Assembly (NCBI RefSeq): GCF_900100175.1
Contig: NZ_FNEM01000005.1
Coordinates: forward strand, 8,934 to 72,933
DNA from: Ferrimonas sediminum
Lineage (GTDB): Bacteria; Pseudomonadota; Gammaproteobacteria; Enterobacterales; Shewanellaceae
Reading direction: 5' to 3'
Length of the DNA: 64,000 nt
A model generated the notes under the pieces. It had not been told where the DNA came from, did no database searches, and saw only the letters and a list, made by a program, of their open reading frames with translations. Position numbers and translations under genes: made by a program. This document shows, piece by piece, positions 43,760 to 53,397 of this stretch (position 1 is its first letter; every line of letters starts with the position of its first letter).

Positions 43760-44352
43760 CCACCGGCTTGAATAAATTGCAGCAAGCGGTTGTTTGCCGG
43801 CATGGCGTGATTGCATTGCAACTGCAGTCCATGGCGCCCTGCCAGAGCCACTATCGCCTCCAGATCACGAATGCCACTGACGGGATCCCGCTGCTTCAGC
43901 CACTGATCAAAACTCGCGTTACTGTCGCTGCTGAACCGTCCCCCCTCATTGAACGGGCCATAGACGCAGAAAACCCCGCCAGCCTCCAGACGCAAAGCAA
44001 CACCGGCAAACAGTTTCTCCACCAAAGGCCAGGCCATGATGTGGCAGGTATTGGCGGTAAACGCGGCGTCGAAACGCTGGGTCGGCCAGTCCCCCTCCAC
44101 GTCCAGCTCAATCTCCGAGGCCAGATTTGGCAGAGATGCCGCCGCCAACCGCAGCGCCAGGCCATTCAAGTACTCACCTTGATCGCTGGGTTGCCAGTGC
44201 AGGTGAGGCAGATGTTCGGCGAAGTACACCGCATGCTGACCGGTACCGCTGCCAATCTCCAGCACTCGGCTGACGCCGGAAAATGCCTGCTGAAGTCGCT
44301 TCAGGATGGGATCTTTGTTGTTTTCACAGGACTGAGAGAAAGGCAGTGACAT
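43756..44352 (-). CDS. DUF938 SAM-dependent methyltransferase-like protein
   Basis: A 198-residue class I methyltransferase fold. VLEIGSGTGQHAVYFA is the SAM-binding loop, HWQPSD ends in the acidic SAM ribose ligand, and FTANTCHIMAW follows where the active site should be. The DUF938 family has no settled substrate. It converges with the DUF482 gene and ends within its last codons. Confidence 0.88.
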   Translation of the reverse strand: MSLPFSQSCENNKDPILKRLQQAFSGVSRVLEIGSGTGQHAVYFAEHLPHLHWQPSDQGEYLNGLALRLAAASLPNLASEIELDVEGDWPTQRFDAAFTANTCHIMAWPLVEKLFAGVALRLEAGGVFCVYGPFNEGGRFSSDSNASFDQWLKQRDPVSGIRDLEAIVALAGRHGLQLQCNHAMPANNRLLQFIQAGG

Positions 44353-44481
44353 GGGGCCGCTCCGTAAAAACCATCAGTGTGTCGCAGACCGCAACGATCC
44401 GCATCACAATTAAATAGAATTTGCGATTTCGGTCAAGGTTTATTAGTGTCAGAAAACAGACGTGAATTCAGGGAAGACGCA

Positions 44482-44895
44482 ATGAAAAGCCCACTCATCA
44501 TCCTAGGTACCCTATTGCTAGGCATCGGCGTTGCCGGCTTTGTGCTGCTCAGCCAGCCTCAGGCCGGTGACCACGGCGCCACCGCGACCGTCAAACTGGC
44601 CCCGGAGGATCAGGCGCTGCACGACCAACTGGTGCAGTGCGCCGCCTACTATCAGATCGCCTCCGAAGCCATCGCTGGCATGAATGCGCCGCAGATGAAA
44701 GCCGTGGGCGAGCGACTGGCCCAGTCCGCCGCCACCGCCGAGAGCCGAATCAGCGCGTTGAGCGGTGAACAACAGGCCAGTGCCCGGATCGCATCAGCCA
44801 AGCAGGCACAACTGGCCAGCCTGCCCTCCGCCAGCTCTCTGGGGCCACTGATGGGCCGTTACAAACAGCCTTGCCAGTCGCTGTTGCAGGGGTAA
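44482..44895 (+). CDS. Hypothetical membrane-anchored or secreted protein
   Basis: A 137-residue protein: one N-terminal hydrophobic segment (SPLIILGTLLLGIGVAGFVL) that may be a signal anchor, then an Ala/Gln-rich helical domain with two cysteines (VQCAAYY and QPCQSL) that could pair in the periplasm. No family is recognised. GGGAAGA precedes the ATG at 44482; the frame is open further back but is unlikely to be used. Confidence 0.65.
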   Translation: MKSPLIILGTLLLGIGVAGFVLLSQPQAGDHGATATVKLAPEDQALHDQLVQCAAYYQIASEAIAGMNAPQMKAVGERLAQSAATAESRISALSGEQQASARIASAKQAQLASLPSASSLGPLMGRYKQPCQSLLQG

Positions 44896-45088
44896 ACCAC
44901 GGTCAGGTAGGCCTGGCACATCTCTCCGGCCTAAATACCAACCACAAAGTCCGGGTTATGCCGAAGGTGATCCTTGCCGCCGCCTAGCGGTGGTAGCCCA
45001 GGCCCGATAGCGGAATCCCTTCGCCAGATATGTCATTCAGTGGTCGGATCTGATAGCTTGGGTGTAGTACCGCAAAAGGAGTACGCCC

Positions 45089-45436
45089 TTGCTACCATCG
45101 CTGTTTAAAGTGGTCAGCCTTAGCGACTGGCAACGCACCCAGAAAACCGACACCGTGCCGCTGTGCGACTCCGATCGCCAGCATGGTCACATCCACCTGA
45201 ACCAGTTTGATTCCCTCGAACAGGTGACCAACTACTATTTCTCAGAACAGGATCAACCTCTGGCACTGCGCATCGACTCCGATGCCATCGCCGACCGCCT
45301 TAGCCACTATCCCGCCAGTTCCGATAAGCCCTGGCCGCAGCCCTGTGCCAATATCGATGCCCTGACGCTGTCCATGGTCACCGAAATCCTGCACTTCGAT
45401 TACCAGCCGGAGACCGGATTTACCCTGCAACCCTAA
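45089..45436 (+). CDS. DUF952 family protein
   Basis: A 115-residue protein of the DUF952 family: LFKVVSLSDWQ at the start, GHIHLNQFDSLEQV in the middle and LALRIDSDAI match the usual order. Function unknown. It uses a TTG start at 45089, 7 bases after AAAAGGAG. The PaaI-type thioesterase gene follows 30 bases later and is probably co-transcribed. Confidence 0.78.
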   Translation: MLPSLFKVVSLSDWQRTQKTDTVPLCDSDRQHGHIHLNQFDSLEQVTNYYFSEQDQPLALRIDSDAIADRLSHYPASSDKPWPQPCANIDALTLSMVTEILHFDYQPETGFTLQP

Positions 45437-45466
45437 CCACACCCTACATCAGCCAAGGAGTTTAGG

Positions 45467-45904
45467 ATGAACCCCATGAACCTCACCGGACTGCAGTTGA
45501 TGCAAGCGATGATTGACGGCCAGCTGCCTGCGCCGTCCATCAGCCACACCATTCCCATGGTGGCCACCGGGGCCGAAGCGGGCAAAGTTCGATTCGAGGT
45601 GCAGGCGGACGATCGCCACCTGAACCCCTTGGGCGGCGTACACGGCGGCTTTACCGCCACGGTGATGGATTCCGTTACCGGCTGTGCGGTACACACCCTG
45701 CTGAGTGCCGGGGTCGGTTATGGCACCGTCGATCTCAATGTCAAAATGGTTCGCCCGGTACCGCGAGGCGTCACCCTGATCGCTGAAGGCAAGGTGATCA
45801 ACCTGTCCCGCTCGCTGGGGATCAGCGAGGGCACACTGACCGACCGGGATGGCAAGGTCTATGCCCACGCCACCGCCAGCTGCATGATTCAGGCCATGGC
45901 CTAG
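45467..45904 (+). CDS. PaaI family thioesterase
   Basis: A 145-residue hot-dog thioesterase. HLNPLGGVHGGFTATVMDSVTG has the HGG turn and the acidic residue of the active-site helix (Asp in VMDS), and YGTVDLNVKMVRPVPRG is the usual second strand pair. It hydrolyses acyl- or phenylacetyl-CoA esters in relatives. AAGGAG precedes the ATG. It ends overlapping the convergent YciA-like gene by 4 bases. Confidence 0.88.
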   Translation: MNPMNLTGLQLMQAMIDGQLPAPSISHTIPMVATGAEAGKVRFEVQADDRHLNPLGGVHGGFTATVMDSVTGCAVHTLLSAGVGYGTVDLNVKMVRPVPRGVTLIAEGKVINLSRSLGISEGTLTDRDGKVYAHATASCMIQAMA

Positions 45905-46266
45905 CCAGCCTGGGCCAGGCCATGGGGGGCCGGTCGCCCTTGCTCATTGAGATTCACAAACACCATCTTGTCGATGCTGACGATCACCCGGGCGGTCAGT
46001 TTATTGCGTACCTGGCACCGCACAGTCACCGAGGTACGTCCCTGATCCGCCAATTCCAAACCGAACTCAATGATGTCCCCCAACTCACCGGGAGAGACAA
46101 AGTTGATCTCCGAGATACACTTGGTCACCAAACGGCGACTGCTCATCTGGCAACTGGCAAAGATGCCGGCCTCCTCATCTATCCAGGCCAGCAGTCGCCC
46201 ACCAAATAACCGCTGCGCCGGATTCAGGTCTTCCGGCTTTACCACCCTTCGAGAGTAATACTTCAT
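45901..46266 (-). CDS. Acyl-CoA thioesterase, YciA/BFIT-like
   Basis: A 121-residue hot-dog acyl-CoA thioesterase. NPAQRLFGGRLLAWIDEEAGIFA has the N..GG..L.W.DE signature with the active-site Asp, and INFVSPGELGDIIEF follows. Relatives hydrolyse a broad range of acyl-CoAs. The ATG at 46266 follows AAGGAAAG. Two thioesterases of different subfamilies thus sit tail to tail. Confidence 0.88.
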   Translation of the reverse strand: MKYYSRRVVKPEDLNPAQRLFGGRLLAWIDEEAGIFASCQMSSRRLVTKCISEINFVSPGELGDIIEFGLELADQGRTSVTVRCQVRNKLTARVIVSIDKMVFVNLNEQGRPAPHGLAQAG

Positions 46267-46378
46267 GACGCTTTCCTTCAGCCAGCCAAAACACACACTA
46301 AGCCAACACCGTGCCAACATTGGAAACGATATATAAAACAAAATATTAGATAATTTAAGCTGCGTCGGAGGGTCGTCA

Positions 46379-47242
46379 TTGCGCCGGCATAGTGCACTGA
46401 CTGCCCTTGAGAATGCCGTTTCTATGGGGTATAGATCCGGTATGAATCGCCCACTCCCCTCTACTGCCCTGTCCCGCAGCTATTACCGCCGAGGCCCGGA
46501 TTACCGCTTTGGTGACGATGTCTCCTTCGCCGACATTCGTGATCAGTTTGGCCTGGCCGGGGTCAGGTTGGGCCGCTGGGTCAATAAACAGGAACAGCAA
46601 CTGGCGGCCAACCTGGTGTTCGATGCCATGGCGGATCTGGCCTACATCCTCAATGTTCCACCGACGGTGATCGGCCTGCGCGGCCAGCTTAAACTGGCTT
46701 TCGGCAGCGGTGGCCATCGCCACAGTCAGGCCCACTACGCCCCGGGCGATCGCACTCTGGCGCTGGCCAAGAATGCCGGTGCTGGCGCGCTGGCCCATGA
46801 ATTCTGGCATGCCTTTGACCATCATGTGGCTGACAAAGCCTTTGCCAGAGGAGCGGACCGGGAGGTCGCCTTTGCCAGCCATCTGTGGTTGCTGAACGTG
46901 CCGATGCTGTCGCATCCGCTGAACCGGGCGCTGTCGTCACTGTTCAATGAGGTGTTCGCACCGAACAACGATGACCACGGAGACTTTGTCGAGCGCGCCC
47001 TGGCGCTGGATGAACAACTGGGCCGGCGCTACTTCAGCCTGCCCACCGAACTGATGGCCAGAGCCTTTGAAGCCTGCATTCAAGCCCACCCGCAGATTCA
47101 AAACCACTATCTGGTCAGTGGCACCCAGGCCGGCAAGATGGCCACCGCCGGCGCCTATCCCTCCCCACAGCACCGGCACCAGATTCACTGCCGGCTCCAG
47201 GACTACTTTGCCTCATTGGGAAAAGCCCTTTACTCGCAGTGA
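46379..47242 (+). CDS. CLCA_X family protein with HEFWH motif
   Basis: A 287-residue protein. ALAHEFWHAFDHH (His-Glu-x-x-His) resembles a zinc-peptidase helix, and GLRGQLKLAFGSGG with ALAKNAGAGAL precedes it, as in the CLCA_X/LPD1 proteins known from Shewanella and Vibrio. Protease activity is unproven. A TTG start at 46379 has GGAGGG 6 bases upstream; ATG codons at 46424 and 46442 have no good site. No signal peptide is seen. Confidence 0.72.
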   Translation: MRRHSALTALENAVSMGYRSGMNRPLPSTALSRSYYRRGPDYRFGDDVSFADIRDQFGLAGVRLGRWVNKQEQQLAANLVFDAMADLAYILNVPPTVIGLRGQLKLAFGSGGHRHSQAHYAPGDRTLALAKNAGAGALAHEFWHAFDHHVADKAFARGADREVAFASHLWLLNVPMLSHPLNRALSSLFNEVFAPNNDDHGDFVERALALDEQLGRRYFSLPTELMARAFEACIQAHPQIQNHYLVSGTQAGKMATAGAYPSPQHRHQIHCRLQDYFASLGKALYSQ

Positions 47243-47406
47243 TCCCGATCACGTGACCAGGTTCAAAGAATCGATCGGCTCGACACTTTTTCAAGCCACA
47301 GTGATCCTACCAGCAATTGCTGTTTTTTATGCTTTGATAAGCGCTGGTCACTGATTGACCCCTCGAAGGTTACTCAGTAGTGTGGAGCTTCGAACATGAT
47401 TTGGTG

Positions 47407-48069
47407 ATGGACATGACCCAACTTCGTATCGATATCGTTTCCGATGTTACTTGCCCCTGGTGCATTATTGGTTACCAGGCCCTGCAACAGGCACTGACTC
47501 AGCTTGAGGGCGAACTTGACGCCGAGCTTCACTGGCAGCCTTTTGAGATCAACCCGCACCTTGGCCCAGAAGGCCAACCCAAAACCGACAATCTGAAAAC
47601 CAAATACGGCTACACCGACGCTCAAATCGGTCAGAATCAACTGGTGATCACCAAGCGTGCCGGTAATCTTGGCTTCGATATGCGTCTCGATCGCCAACCC
47701 AACACCTTCAACACTTTTAAAGCCCACCGACTGCTGCATTGGGCCGAAAGTCAGAACAGGCAGACCGAGCTGAAGCTGGCCCTGTTCAACCTCTACTTTA
47801 CCGACGGTGGCAACCCGGATGATCCGGACTCCCTGCTTCAGTGCGCCATTCAGGCGGGCCTGGACAAAGATACGGCCCAGACGATTCTTGCTACAGAGGA
47901 GTTCAGCGAACAGGTTCGTAAGCAACAACAGAAATACGTACGTATGGGCATCACGTCGGTACCGGCCTTCATCATTAATGACCAGTACGCCATTAACGGC
48001 GGTCAGCCCGTGGACACCTTCATCAACGACTTACGAGAGATTGCCGGCCACCTAAAACAGGCCAGCTGA
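47407..48069 (+). CDS. FrnE-like DsbA-family oxidoreductase
   Basis: A roughly 220-residue thioredoxin-fold protein with the redox pair CPWC at 16-19 and the cis-proline turn GITSVPAFI near the C-terminus. The inserted helical domain and WQPFEINPHLGPEG match the FrnE group. No signal peptide is present, so it works in the cytoplasm, possibly on misoxidised proteins or as an isomerase. The start is uncertain among 47380, 47407 and 47413. A strong terminator follows. Confidence 0.87.
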   Translation: MDMTQLRIDIVSDVTCPWCIIGYQALQQALTQLEGELDAELHWQPFEINPHLGPEGQPKTDNLKTKYGYTDAQIGQNQLVITKRAGNLGFDMRLDRQPNTFNTFKAHRLLHWAESQNRQTELKLALFNLYFTDGGNPDDPDSLLQCAIQAGLDKDTAQTILATEEFSEQVRKQQQKYVRMGITSVPAFIINDQYAINGGQPVDTFINDLREIAGHLKQAS

Positions 48070-48085
48070 ACCACTGCGTCACACT

Positions 48086-48118
48086 GAAAAAGGGGAAACG
48101 CTCAGCGTTTCCCCTTTT
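48086..48118. terminator. Bidirectional intrinsic terminator
   Basis: AAAAGGGGAAACGCT-ca-AGCGTTTCCCCTTTT (near-perfect) between the FrnE-like gene and the convergent end of the nap operon. Confidence 0.92.
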
Positions 48119-48138
48119 GTGTACCTGCCTGGCTGAGG

Positions 48139-48771
48139 TTATCGGTGACTGGCGCCCTGAGGCATCACCTGCAGTGCCTGAGAGATCGCATCATTGCCTT
48201 CATAATCTTCCGGCAGTCGGTGTGCGATTCCCTTATGGCAGTCGATGCAGGTTTTCCCCAGCTCGCTGGCAGAGGCATGCATTCGACCGGCGACACTTTT
48301 CTGCTCGGTGAAGTCCATATACTCGAAGTTGTGACAGTTACGGCACTCCTGAGAGTCGGTTTTACGCATCCGCGCCCACTCCCGCTCGGCCATCACCAAA
48401 CGGTGATCACTGAATTTCTTCGGCGTATCGACGATCCCTATCGCCTTACCCCATAACTCTTTCGAAGCCTGGATTTTGCGCACCATCTTATGGGTCCAGT
48501 CCTTAGGAACATGGCAATCCGGGCAGGTGGCACGCACGCCACTGCGGTTGTTGTAGTGCACTGTAGTGACATACTCCTCGTAGACGTTCACCTGCATCTC
48601 GTGACAACCGATGCAGAACTGCTCCTGGTTAGTCATCTCCATGCCGGTGTTAAACGCGCCCCAGAACAAAATGCCACCGACAAAGCCCACCAGCAGCAAG
48701 CTGCCTAAGGCCCTGCCGCTGGGCCGGCGCAGCCAGCCCCACAGCCCGGTTATAAAGCTAGGTAGTTTCAT
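48139..48771 (-). CDS. napC: NapC tetraheme cytochrome c
   Basis: A 210-residue membrane-anchored quinol dehydrogenase passing electrons from the quinol pool to NapB. One membrane helix (about 22-40) is followed by four CXXCH heme sites: CIGCH, CPDCH, CRNCH and CIDCH. Length and order match NapC/NirT. It is the last gene of napFDABC; no napG or napH is present, so NapC is the only visible quinol link. It could also feed other periplasmic reductases, as CymA does in Shewanella (inference). Confidence 0.95.
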   Translation of the reverse strand: MKLPSFITGLWGWLRRPSGRALGSLLLVGFVGGILFWGAFNTGMEMTNQEQFCIGCHEMQVNVYEEYVTTVHYNNRSGVRATCPDCHVPKDWTHKMVRKIQASKELWGKAIGIVDTPKKFSDHRLVMAEREWARMRKTDSQECRNCHNFEYMDFTEQKSVAGRMHASASELGKTCIDCHKGIAHRLPEDYEGNDAISQALQVMPQGASHR

Positions 48772-48774
48772 GCC

Positions 48775-49221
48775 CTACTCCTTCCCCTTGGCAAATTGGC
48801 CCATGCCCTCGAAGGTATTCGCCACCGGCGGGTTAACGTCCGCCTGGGTCACGTGGCACTGCAGACACAGGTAACGCCGGGGCGCCACATGAGGCTGTAC
48901 CACACCATCACGGTCGGTGAAGTGGGTCGGGCTGACTCGCGGCGCACCGGTAGTCAGGTAGTTCTCTACATCGTGGCACTGCAGGCAGCGGTTGGTGGAT
49001 TGAGAGATCTGATAACCCTGAACCTTATGGGGAATCAGTGGCGGCTGATTCACGTAGTTCAGTGGCTGCCGGTCCATCTCCTTGCGGATTTTTTTCAGCT
49101 CGGGAGCCTTATTGGTTTGTTCCAGCGGCACATCGTCGCGCATCCCAAATTGTGGTTCTTCGACAGCGGTGGCCAGCAGCGGCAGCACCAGTGCGCCCAG
49201 TACGGCAAATCGCAGTTTCAT
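48775..49221 (-). CDS. napB: NapB diheme cytochrome c
   Basis: A 148-residue periplasmic small subunit of nitrate reductase. A signal peptide (RFAVLGALVLPLLATA) leads; the two heme sites are CLQCH (in NRCLQCHDVENY) and the second CLQCH (in YLCLQCHVTQ), with axial His residues near LIPHKV and PTHF. The ATG at 49221 begins where homology does. It lies between napA and napC with short gaps. Confidence 0.95.
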   Translation of the reverse strand: MKLRFAVLGALVLPLLATAVEEPQFGMRDDVPLEQTNKAPELKKIRKEMDRQPLNYVNQPPLIPHKVQGYQISQSTNRCLQCHDVENYLTTGAPRVSPTHFTDRDGVVQPHVAPRRYLCLQCHVTQADVNPPVANTFEGMGQFAKGKE

Positions 49222-49268
49222 GGTGTTCTCCAACTCTTCAGATAAGGGCCCAGCCGGGCCCATCACAA

Positions 49269-51761
49269 TCAGGCTTTACGCACTTTGACGGCGCACTTTT
49301 TATAATCGGTCTCTTTGGACAGCGGATCAGTGGCATCCAGGGTCAACTTATTGACCAGGGTGCTGGCGTCGAAGAACGGCATGAACACCAATCCCTGTGG
49401 CGGCTTGTTGCGACCTCGGGTTTCCACCACGGTCTCCACTTCACCACGGCGAGAGCTGACAATTACCTTGTCACCCCGGCGCAGGTCCCTTTCCTTGGCA
49501 TCCAGTGGGTGCATAAACACCACCGCATCGGGGAAGGCCCGGTACAGCTCGGGCACCCGCTGGGTCATGGTGCCGGTATGCCAGTGCTCCAGAACCCGAC
49601 CGGTGGACAACCACAGGTTAAACTCCTCATCCGGCGACTCGGCCGCAGGCTCGTACGGCAGGGCAAAGATCACCGCCTTACCATCAGGCTTACCATAGAA
49701 CTGGAAATCGCTGCCCGCTTTAACATAAGGGTCACTGCCCTCTTTAAAGCGCCATTTGGTTTCCTGACCATTGACCACAGGCCAACGCAGGCCTCGCACC
49801 TCGTGATAGGTGTCGAAGTCCGCCAGATCGTGGGCCTTGCCGCGACCGAAGATGGCGTACTCTTCAAACAGCCCTTTCTGCACATAGAAACCGGCCGCCC
49901 GGGCGTCGTCGTTCAGACGCTGTTCCGGTACCTGATCCAGGCCATACTGATCGACCTGGCCGTTGGCGAACAACACATCAAACAGGGTTTTGCCCTTATA
50001 CTCCGGTGCTTTCGCCAGCAGTTCGGCGGGCCATACCTCTTCCATCTTGAAGCGCTTGGAGAACTCCACCAGTTGCCACAAGTCAGATTTGGCCTCGCCC
50101 GGAGCCTGGACCTGCTGGTACCAGAACTGGGTCCGACGTTCGGCATTGCCGTAGGCGCCCTCTTTCTCCACCCACATGGCGGTTGGCAAAATCAGATCCG
50201 AGGCCATGGCAGTCACGGTCGGATAGGGATCAGAGGTCACGACGAAGTTGGCCGGATCCCGGTAGCCGGGCAGGCGCTCTTCATTAATGTTGGGACCGGC
50301 CTGCATGTTGTTGTTGCACATCACCCAGTAGGCGTTGAGCTTACGATCTTTAAGCATGCGATCCTGCAGTACCGCGTGGTAGCCGGGCTTGGGCGGAATC
50401 GTGCCCTCCGGCAACTTCCAGATCTTCTCGGCGTAGGCACGATGTTTAGGGTTCTTAACCACCATGTCCGCAGGCAATCGGTGGGCGAAGGTACCCACTT
50501 CGCGGGCAGTACCACAGGCTGATGGCTGGCCGGTCAGAGAAAACGGACCATTGCCGGGCTCGGAGATTTTTCCGGTCAACAGGTGAATGTTGTACACCAG
50601 GTTGTTGGCCCACACGCCACGGGTGTGCTGGTTGAATCCCATGGTCCAGTAGGACACCACCTTGCGATTGGGATCGGCGTACAGCTCCGCCAGGGCGATC
50701 AGCTTGTCGGCCTCCACCCCGGACAACTTGGCGACACTGTCAACATCGTAATCGGCCACGTAGGCCTTAAAGGCTTCAAAGTCGATGGCTTCGGAGCTGC
50801 CTTTCCCCGGGTTCTTGGCCGCCTGCTCCAGCGGGTGCTCGGGGCGCAGGCCATAACCGATGTCGGTAGTGCCTTTGCGGAAGTTGGTGTGTTTGCTGAC
50901 AAAGTCGTGGTTCACTTTGTCGTTCTGAATGATGTAGTTGGCAATGAAGTTAAGAATCGCCAGGTCGGTTTGCGGAGTAAACACAATCGGGTTATCCGCC
51001 AGCTCAAAACTGCGATGCTGATAGGTGGACAACACCGCCACTTTTACGTGCTCGGCAGACAACTTGCGGGCACTGAGTCGAGACCACAGAATCGGGTGCA
51101 TCTCGGCCATGTTGGAACCCCAAAGCACAAAGGCATCCGCGTGCTCCAGATCGTCATAACAGCCCATGGGCTCATCGATACCAAAGGTGCGCATGAAGCC
51201 GCCCACCGCCGACGCCATACAGTGACGGGCATTGGGGTCAATGTTGTTGGAGCGGAAGCCGGCCTTGAACAGCTTGGCGGCGGCATAGCCCTCCCACACG
51301 GTCCACTGTCCGGAGCCGAACATGCCCACCGAGGTCGGGCCCTTGTCCTGCAGCGACTGCTTGAATTTATCGGCCATTACGTCAAAGGCTTCATCCCAGG
51401 AGACCGGAGTGAACTCACCATTTTTGTCGTATTTACCGTTGCTCTTACGCAGCATTGGCTGGGTCAAACGGTCTTTGCCGTACATGATCTTAGGCAGGAA
51501 GTAGCCCTTGATACAGGTCAGGCCGCGGTTAACCGGTGCCTGAGGATCCCCCTGAACGGCCACCACCTTGCCCTGGTTGGTGCCTACCAGTACCGAACAG
51601 CCGGTACCACAGAAGCGGCATGGTGCTTTGTCCCACTGAATCTTATCTTCACTGCGGGTCGCAATAATGCCCTTGGCGGAAGCGGGGACGGAAAGCTCCG
51701 CGGCCACCGCACCGGCTGCAATGGCCTGTGCCTTTACAAATTCTCGACGAGTTAATTTCAT
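49269..51761 (-). CDS. napA: Periplasmic nitrate reductase NapA
   Basis: An approximately 830-residue Mo-bisPGD enzyme reducing nitrate to nitrite in the periplasm. A Tat signal (TRREFVKA) leads; the [4Fe-4S] ligands are Cys49, Cys52, Cys56 and Cys84 counted from the first ATG (CRFCGTGC and LTCIKG), and the Mo ligand Cys is in [10 protein letters not shown]. Two adjacent ATG codons (51764 and 51761) are possible. napD, its Tat-folding chaperone, is just upstream. Confidence 0.97.
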   Translation of the reverse strand: MKLTRREFVKAQAIAAGAVAAELSVPASAKGIIATRSEDKIQWDKAPCRFCGTGCSVLVGTNQGKVVAVQGDPQAPVNRGLTCIKGYFLPKIMYGKDRLTQPMLRKSNGKYDKNGEFTPVSWDEAFDVMADKFKQSLQDKGPTSVGMFGSGQWTVWEGYAAAKLFKAGFRSNNIDPNARHCMASAVGGFMRTFGIDEPMGCYDDLEHADAFVLWGSNMAEMHPILWSRLSARKLSAEHVKVAVLSTYQHRSFELADNPIVFTPQTDLAILNFIANYIIQNDKVNHDFVSKHTNFRKGTTDIGYGLRPEHPLEQAAKNPGKGSSEAIDFEAFKAYVADYDVDSVAKLSGVEADKLIALAELYADPNRKVVSYWTMGFNQHTRGVWANNLVYNIHLLTGKISEPGNGPFSLTGQPSACGTAREVGTFAHRLPADMVVKNPKHRAYAEKIWKLPEGTIPPKPGYHAVLQDRMLKDRKLNAYWVMCNNNMQAGPNINEERLPGYRDPANFVVTSDPYPTVTAMASDLILPTAMWVEKEGAYGNAERRTQFWYQQVQAPGEAKSDLWQLVEFSKRFKMEEVWPAELLAKAPEYKGKTLFDVLFANGQVDQYGLDQVPEQRLNDDARAAGFYVQKGLFEEYAIFGRGKAHDLADFDTYHEVRGLRWPVVNGQETKWRFKEGSDPYVKAGSDFQFYGKPDGKAVIFALPYEPAAESPDEEFNLWLSTGRVLEHWHTGTMTQRVPELYRAFPDAVVFMHPLDAKERDLRRGDKVIVSSRRGEVETVVETRGRNKPPQGLVFMPFFDASTLVNKLTLDATDPLSKETDYKKCAVKVRKA

Positions 51762-51787
51762 CATCCATTCCTTGAAGCGAGTAATGG

Positions 51788-52030
51788 TCAGTCGTTAGAA
51801 AGCCGTTGGTGATAGATCAATGAGGTGGCACCCACCCCGTCCAAGCCTTTGATGTGGTCGATGCATTCCACCTGAGGCTGTTGCTCCTGGTGTTCCAACA
51901 GAACCACCAGCTTGCCGCTGGGGTCGTTGATCTCGACACTGACCCCGTCAATCTGGTTAAGTGCAGCTTCCACCTGAAAGCGCGCCTCCGGGTTCGCGTT
52001 CACCACCAGAGAACAGATGTGTTCAGTCAT
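51788..52030 (-). CDS. napD: NapD chaperone
   Basis: An 80-residue cytoplasmic chaperone that binds the Tat signal of NapA until the cofactor is in place. The ferredoxin-like fold ([12 protein letters not shown], then [10 protein letters not shown] and KLVVLLEH) matches NapD. It overlaps the end of napF by 8 bases and precedes napA by 23, so all are coupled. Confidence 0.92.
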   Translation of the reverse strand: MTEHICSLVVNANPEARFQVEAALNQIDGVSVEINDPSGKLVVLLEHQEQQPQVECIDHIKGLDGVGATSLIYHQRLSND

Positions 52031-52511
52031 GGCTTGGCTCCTTAAGCTCTTGTTTTAGTGAGAGGGATTGACTAGGACAACGAGACAGGCAGGCACCACA
52101 GCCTGTGCAAGCCGTTGAGAGAATAGGATGAGAGATGCCAATGGCAGGCTTGAACACAATGGCGGCTTCTTCGCATGCGTCGGCACAACTGCGGCACTCA
52201 ATGCCCTTGAAGGTCAGGCAAGAGTCCGACAGTGCGACCACGTAAGGCCAGGGCGCGTCTTCCGCTGGCAGAAACAGGGGCTCGGGACAGACGGTGGCAC
52301 ACCGGCCACAAAAACTGCACTCCGCCTTATCAAAATCGAGTTCGGGAAAGCCTCCGGCACCGATGACGATAACTCCGGTTTCGCAGCGCTCGACACACTT
52401 TTGGCAGCGGCTGCAACCATCGGTGAAGTGCGCTTCAGAAACCAAATGAGGCATACGAATCACATCGGCAGGCTTGCCGTTCATTCGTCGCCACAAAGGA
52501 GCTCGTCCCAT
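52023..52511 (-). CDS. napF: NapF ferredoxin-type protein
   Basis: A 162-residue cytoplasmic iron-sulfur protein that helps mature NapA. Three clear [4Fe-4S] motifs are CSRCQKCVERC, CSFCGRCATVC and CTGCGACLSRC; a further group CRSCADAC adds to a more irregular site. It is the first gene of napFDABC and lies downstream of the FNR box. Confidence 0.93.
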   Translation of the reverse strand: MGRAPLWRRMNGKPADVIRMPHLVSEAHFTDGCSRCQKCVERCETGVIVIGAGGFPELDFDKAECSFCGRCATVCPEPLFLPAEDAPWPYVVALSDSCLTFKGIECRSCADACEEAAIVFKPAIGISHPILSTACTGCGACLSRCPSQSLSLKQELKEPSHD

Positions 52512-52602
52512 CTTGTCGTCCCAGTCAAAAAAAACAGATAATAATCTGATAAATCTTCAATCTTTATAAGAATGTTACCGGATGATTAACGGGGTGATAT
52601 AC

Positions 52603-52608
52603 CTAATA
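52603..52608 (-). promoter_or_regulatory. Possible -10 element of nap
   Basis: TATTAG on the minus strand about 27 bases downstream of the FNR box. This would place the box near -40, the usual activating position. Confidence 0.4.
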
Positions 52609-52628
52609 GGAAATAGATGGAACTTCGC

Positions 52629-52642
52629 TTGATCCTTATCAA
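52629..52642. promoter_or_regulatory. Perfect FNR box
   Basis: TTGAT-cctt-ATCAA is an exact FNR consensus site 118 bases upstream of napF, predicting anaerobic activation of napFDABC. Confidence 0.85.
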
Positions 52643-52942
52643 TAAAATGCACCGTTTTAGTTGCTTTTCCACCTCACATTTTTCCGCGAGAATTGAGCTG
52701 GCGCACACAAAACTCACCATATGTAAGGTGTTGATAAAAAACGTGAAATAAAAAGATCAGCGAGAGGCAAGCAGTCGCAACCGACTGCGTCCGGCAGCCA
52801 GATCGGTACTAGGGCGCGTCGCGGTGCTCAAGTGATGGGACTTTTAAGCGACGAAAATTGGCTTAGATTGTGTTGTTGTATTGATAAACAACAGCGCCAA
52901 CACCTCTAAAAAGCGGGCACTATCCGGACTTGCAGCGTTGAA

Positions 52943-53308
52943 TCAGTTCAGAATCGCCAGCACTTCACCGCTGAGTTTATCGATGCGCAGGCGGCCGCCA
53001 TCCGCCTCGATGGTCACCGAGTTACCGCTCTTGCTTCGCTCAATGACGCTGCTGCGCTGGATGATGCGGGCATCTAGGGTATCGCCCACCTTTAACTTGC
53101 GCTGCCACCCCGGTGGCAGAGGTTCACCGCGAGCCAGTTTTTTCTCCAGGCCATAGGGCAAAGGCGTCGTTTCCCCGGCAATGTGCTGCTGCCGGTGCAT
53201 GGTTGATTTTCCCTTCTCATCAACCGGCTTGTGATCATTTTTCGGCCCTTTCGCCACTGCCAAAGGAGACAAAAACAGACTCAAAATTAGTAAATAACGT
53301 AAAGACAT
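52943..53308 (-). CDS. Periplasmic RcnB-like protein
   Basis: A 121-residue secreted protein. A signal peptide (RYLLILSLFLSPLAVA) is followed by a charged linker and LPYGLEKKLARGEPLPPGWQ, whose LPPGW part resembles the repeat of RcnB-type nickel/cobalt-homeostasis proteins. The C-terminal part (VTIEADGGRLRIDKLSGEVL) is a beta hairpin typical of the same group. The metal role is not shown. Confidence 0.65.
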   Translation of the reverse strand: MSLRYLLILSLFLSPLAVAKGPKNDHKPVDEKGKSTMHRQQHIAGETTPLPYGLEKKLARGEPLPPGWQRKLKVGDTLDARIIQRSSVIERSKSGNSVTIEADGGRLRIDKLSGEVLAILN

Positions 53309-53397
53309 AACCCATCCTCCCCTGGCCCCAGTCTAGATCATCGAGGAAAAGCTTGTCGATTGGCACTAAAATTTCTTTACTAAACAGGAGAGTCAAA

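Larger units (their letters stand above)
52512..52942. other. Regulatory region upstream of nap
   Basis: About 430 bases, AT-rich near napF, holding the FNR box. Further out GCAGTCG-caac-CGACTGC near 52769 forms a small hairpin. No gene is supported. Confidence 0.6.

Noticed and set aside
49038-50522. 494-residue plus-strand ORF
   Set aside because: Antisense to napA and napB.
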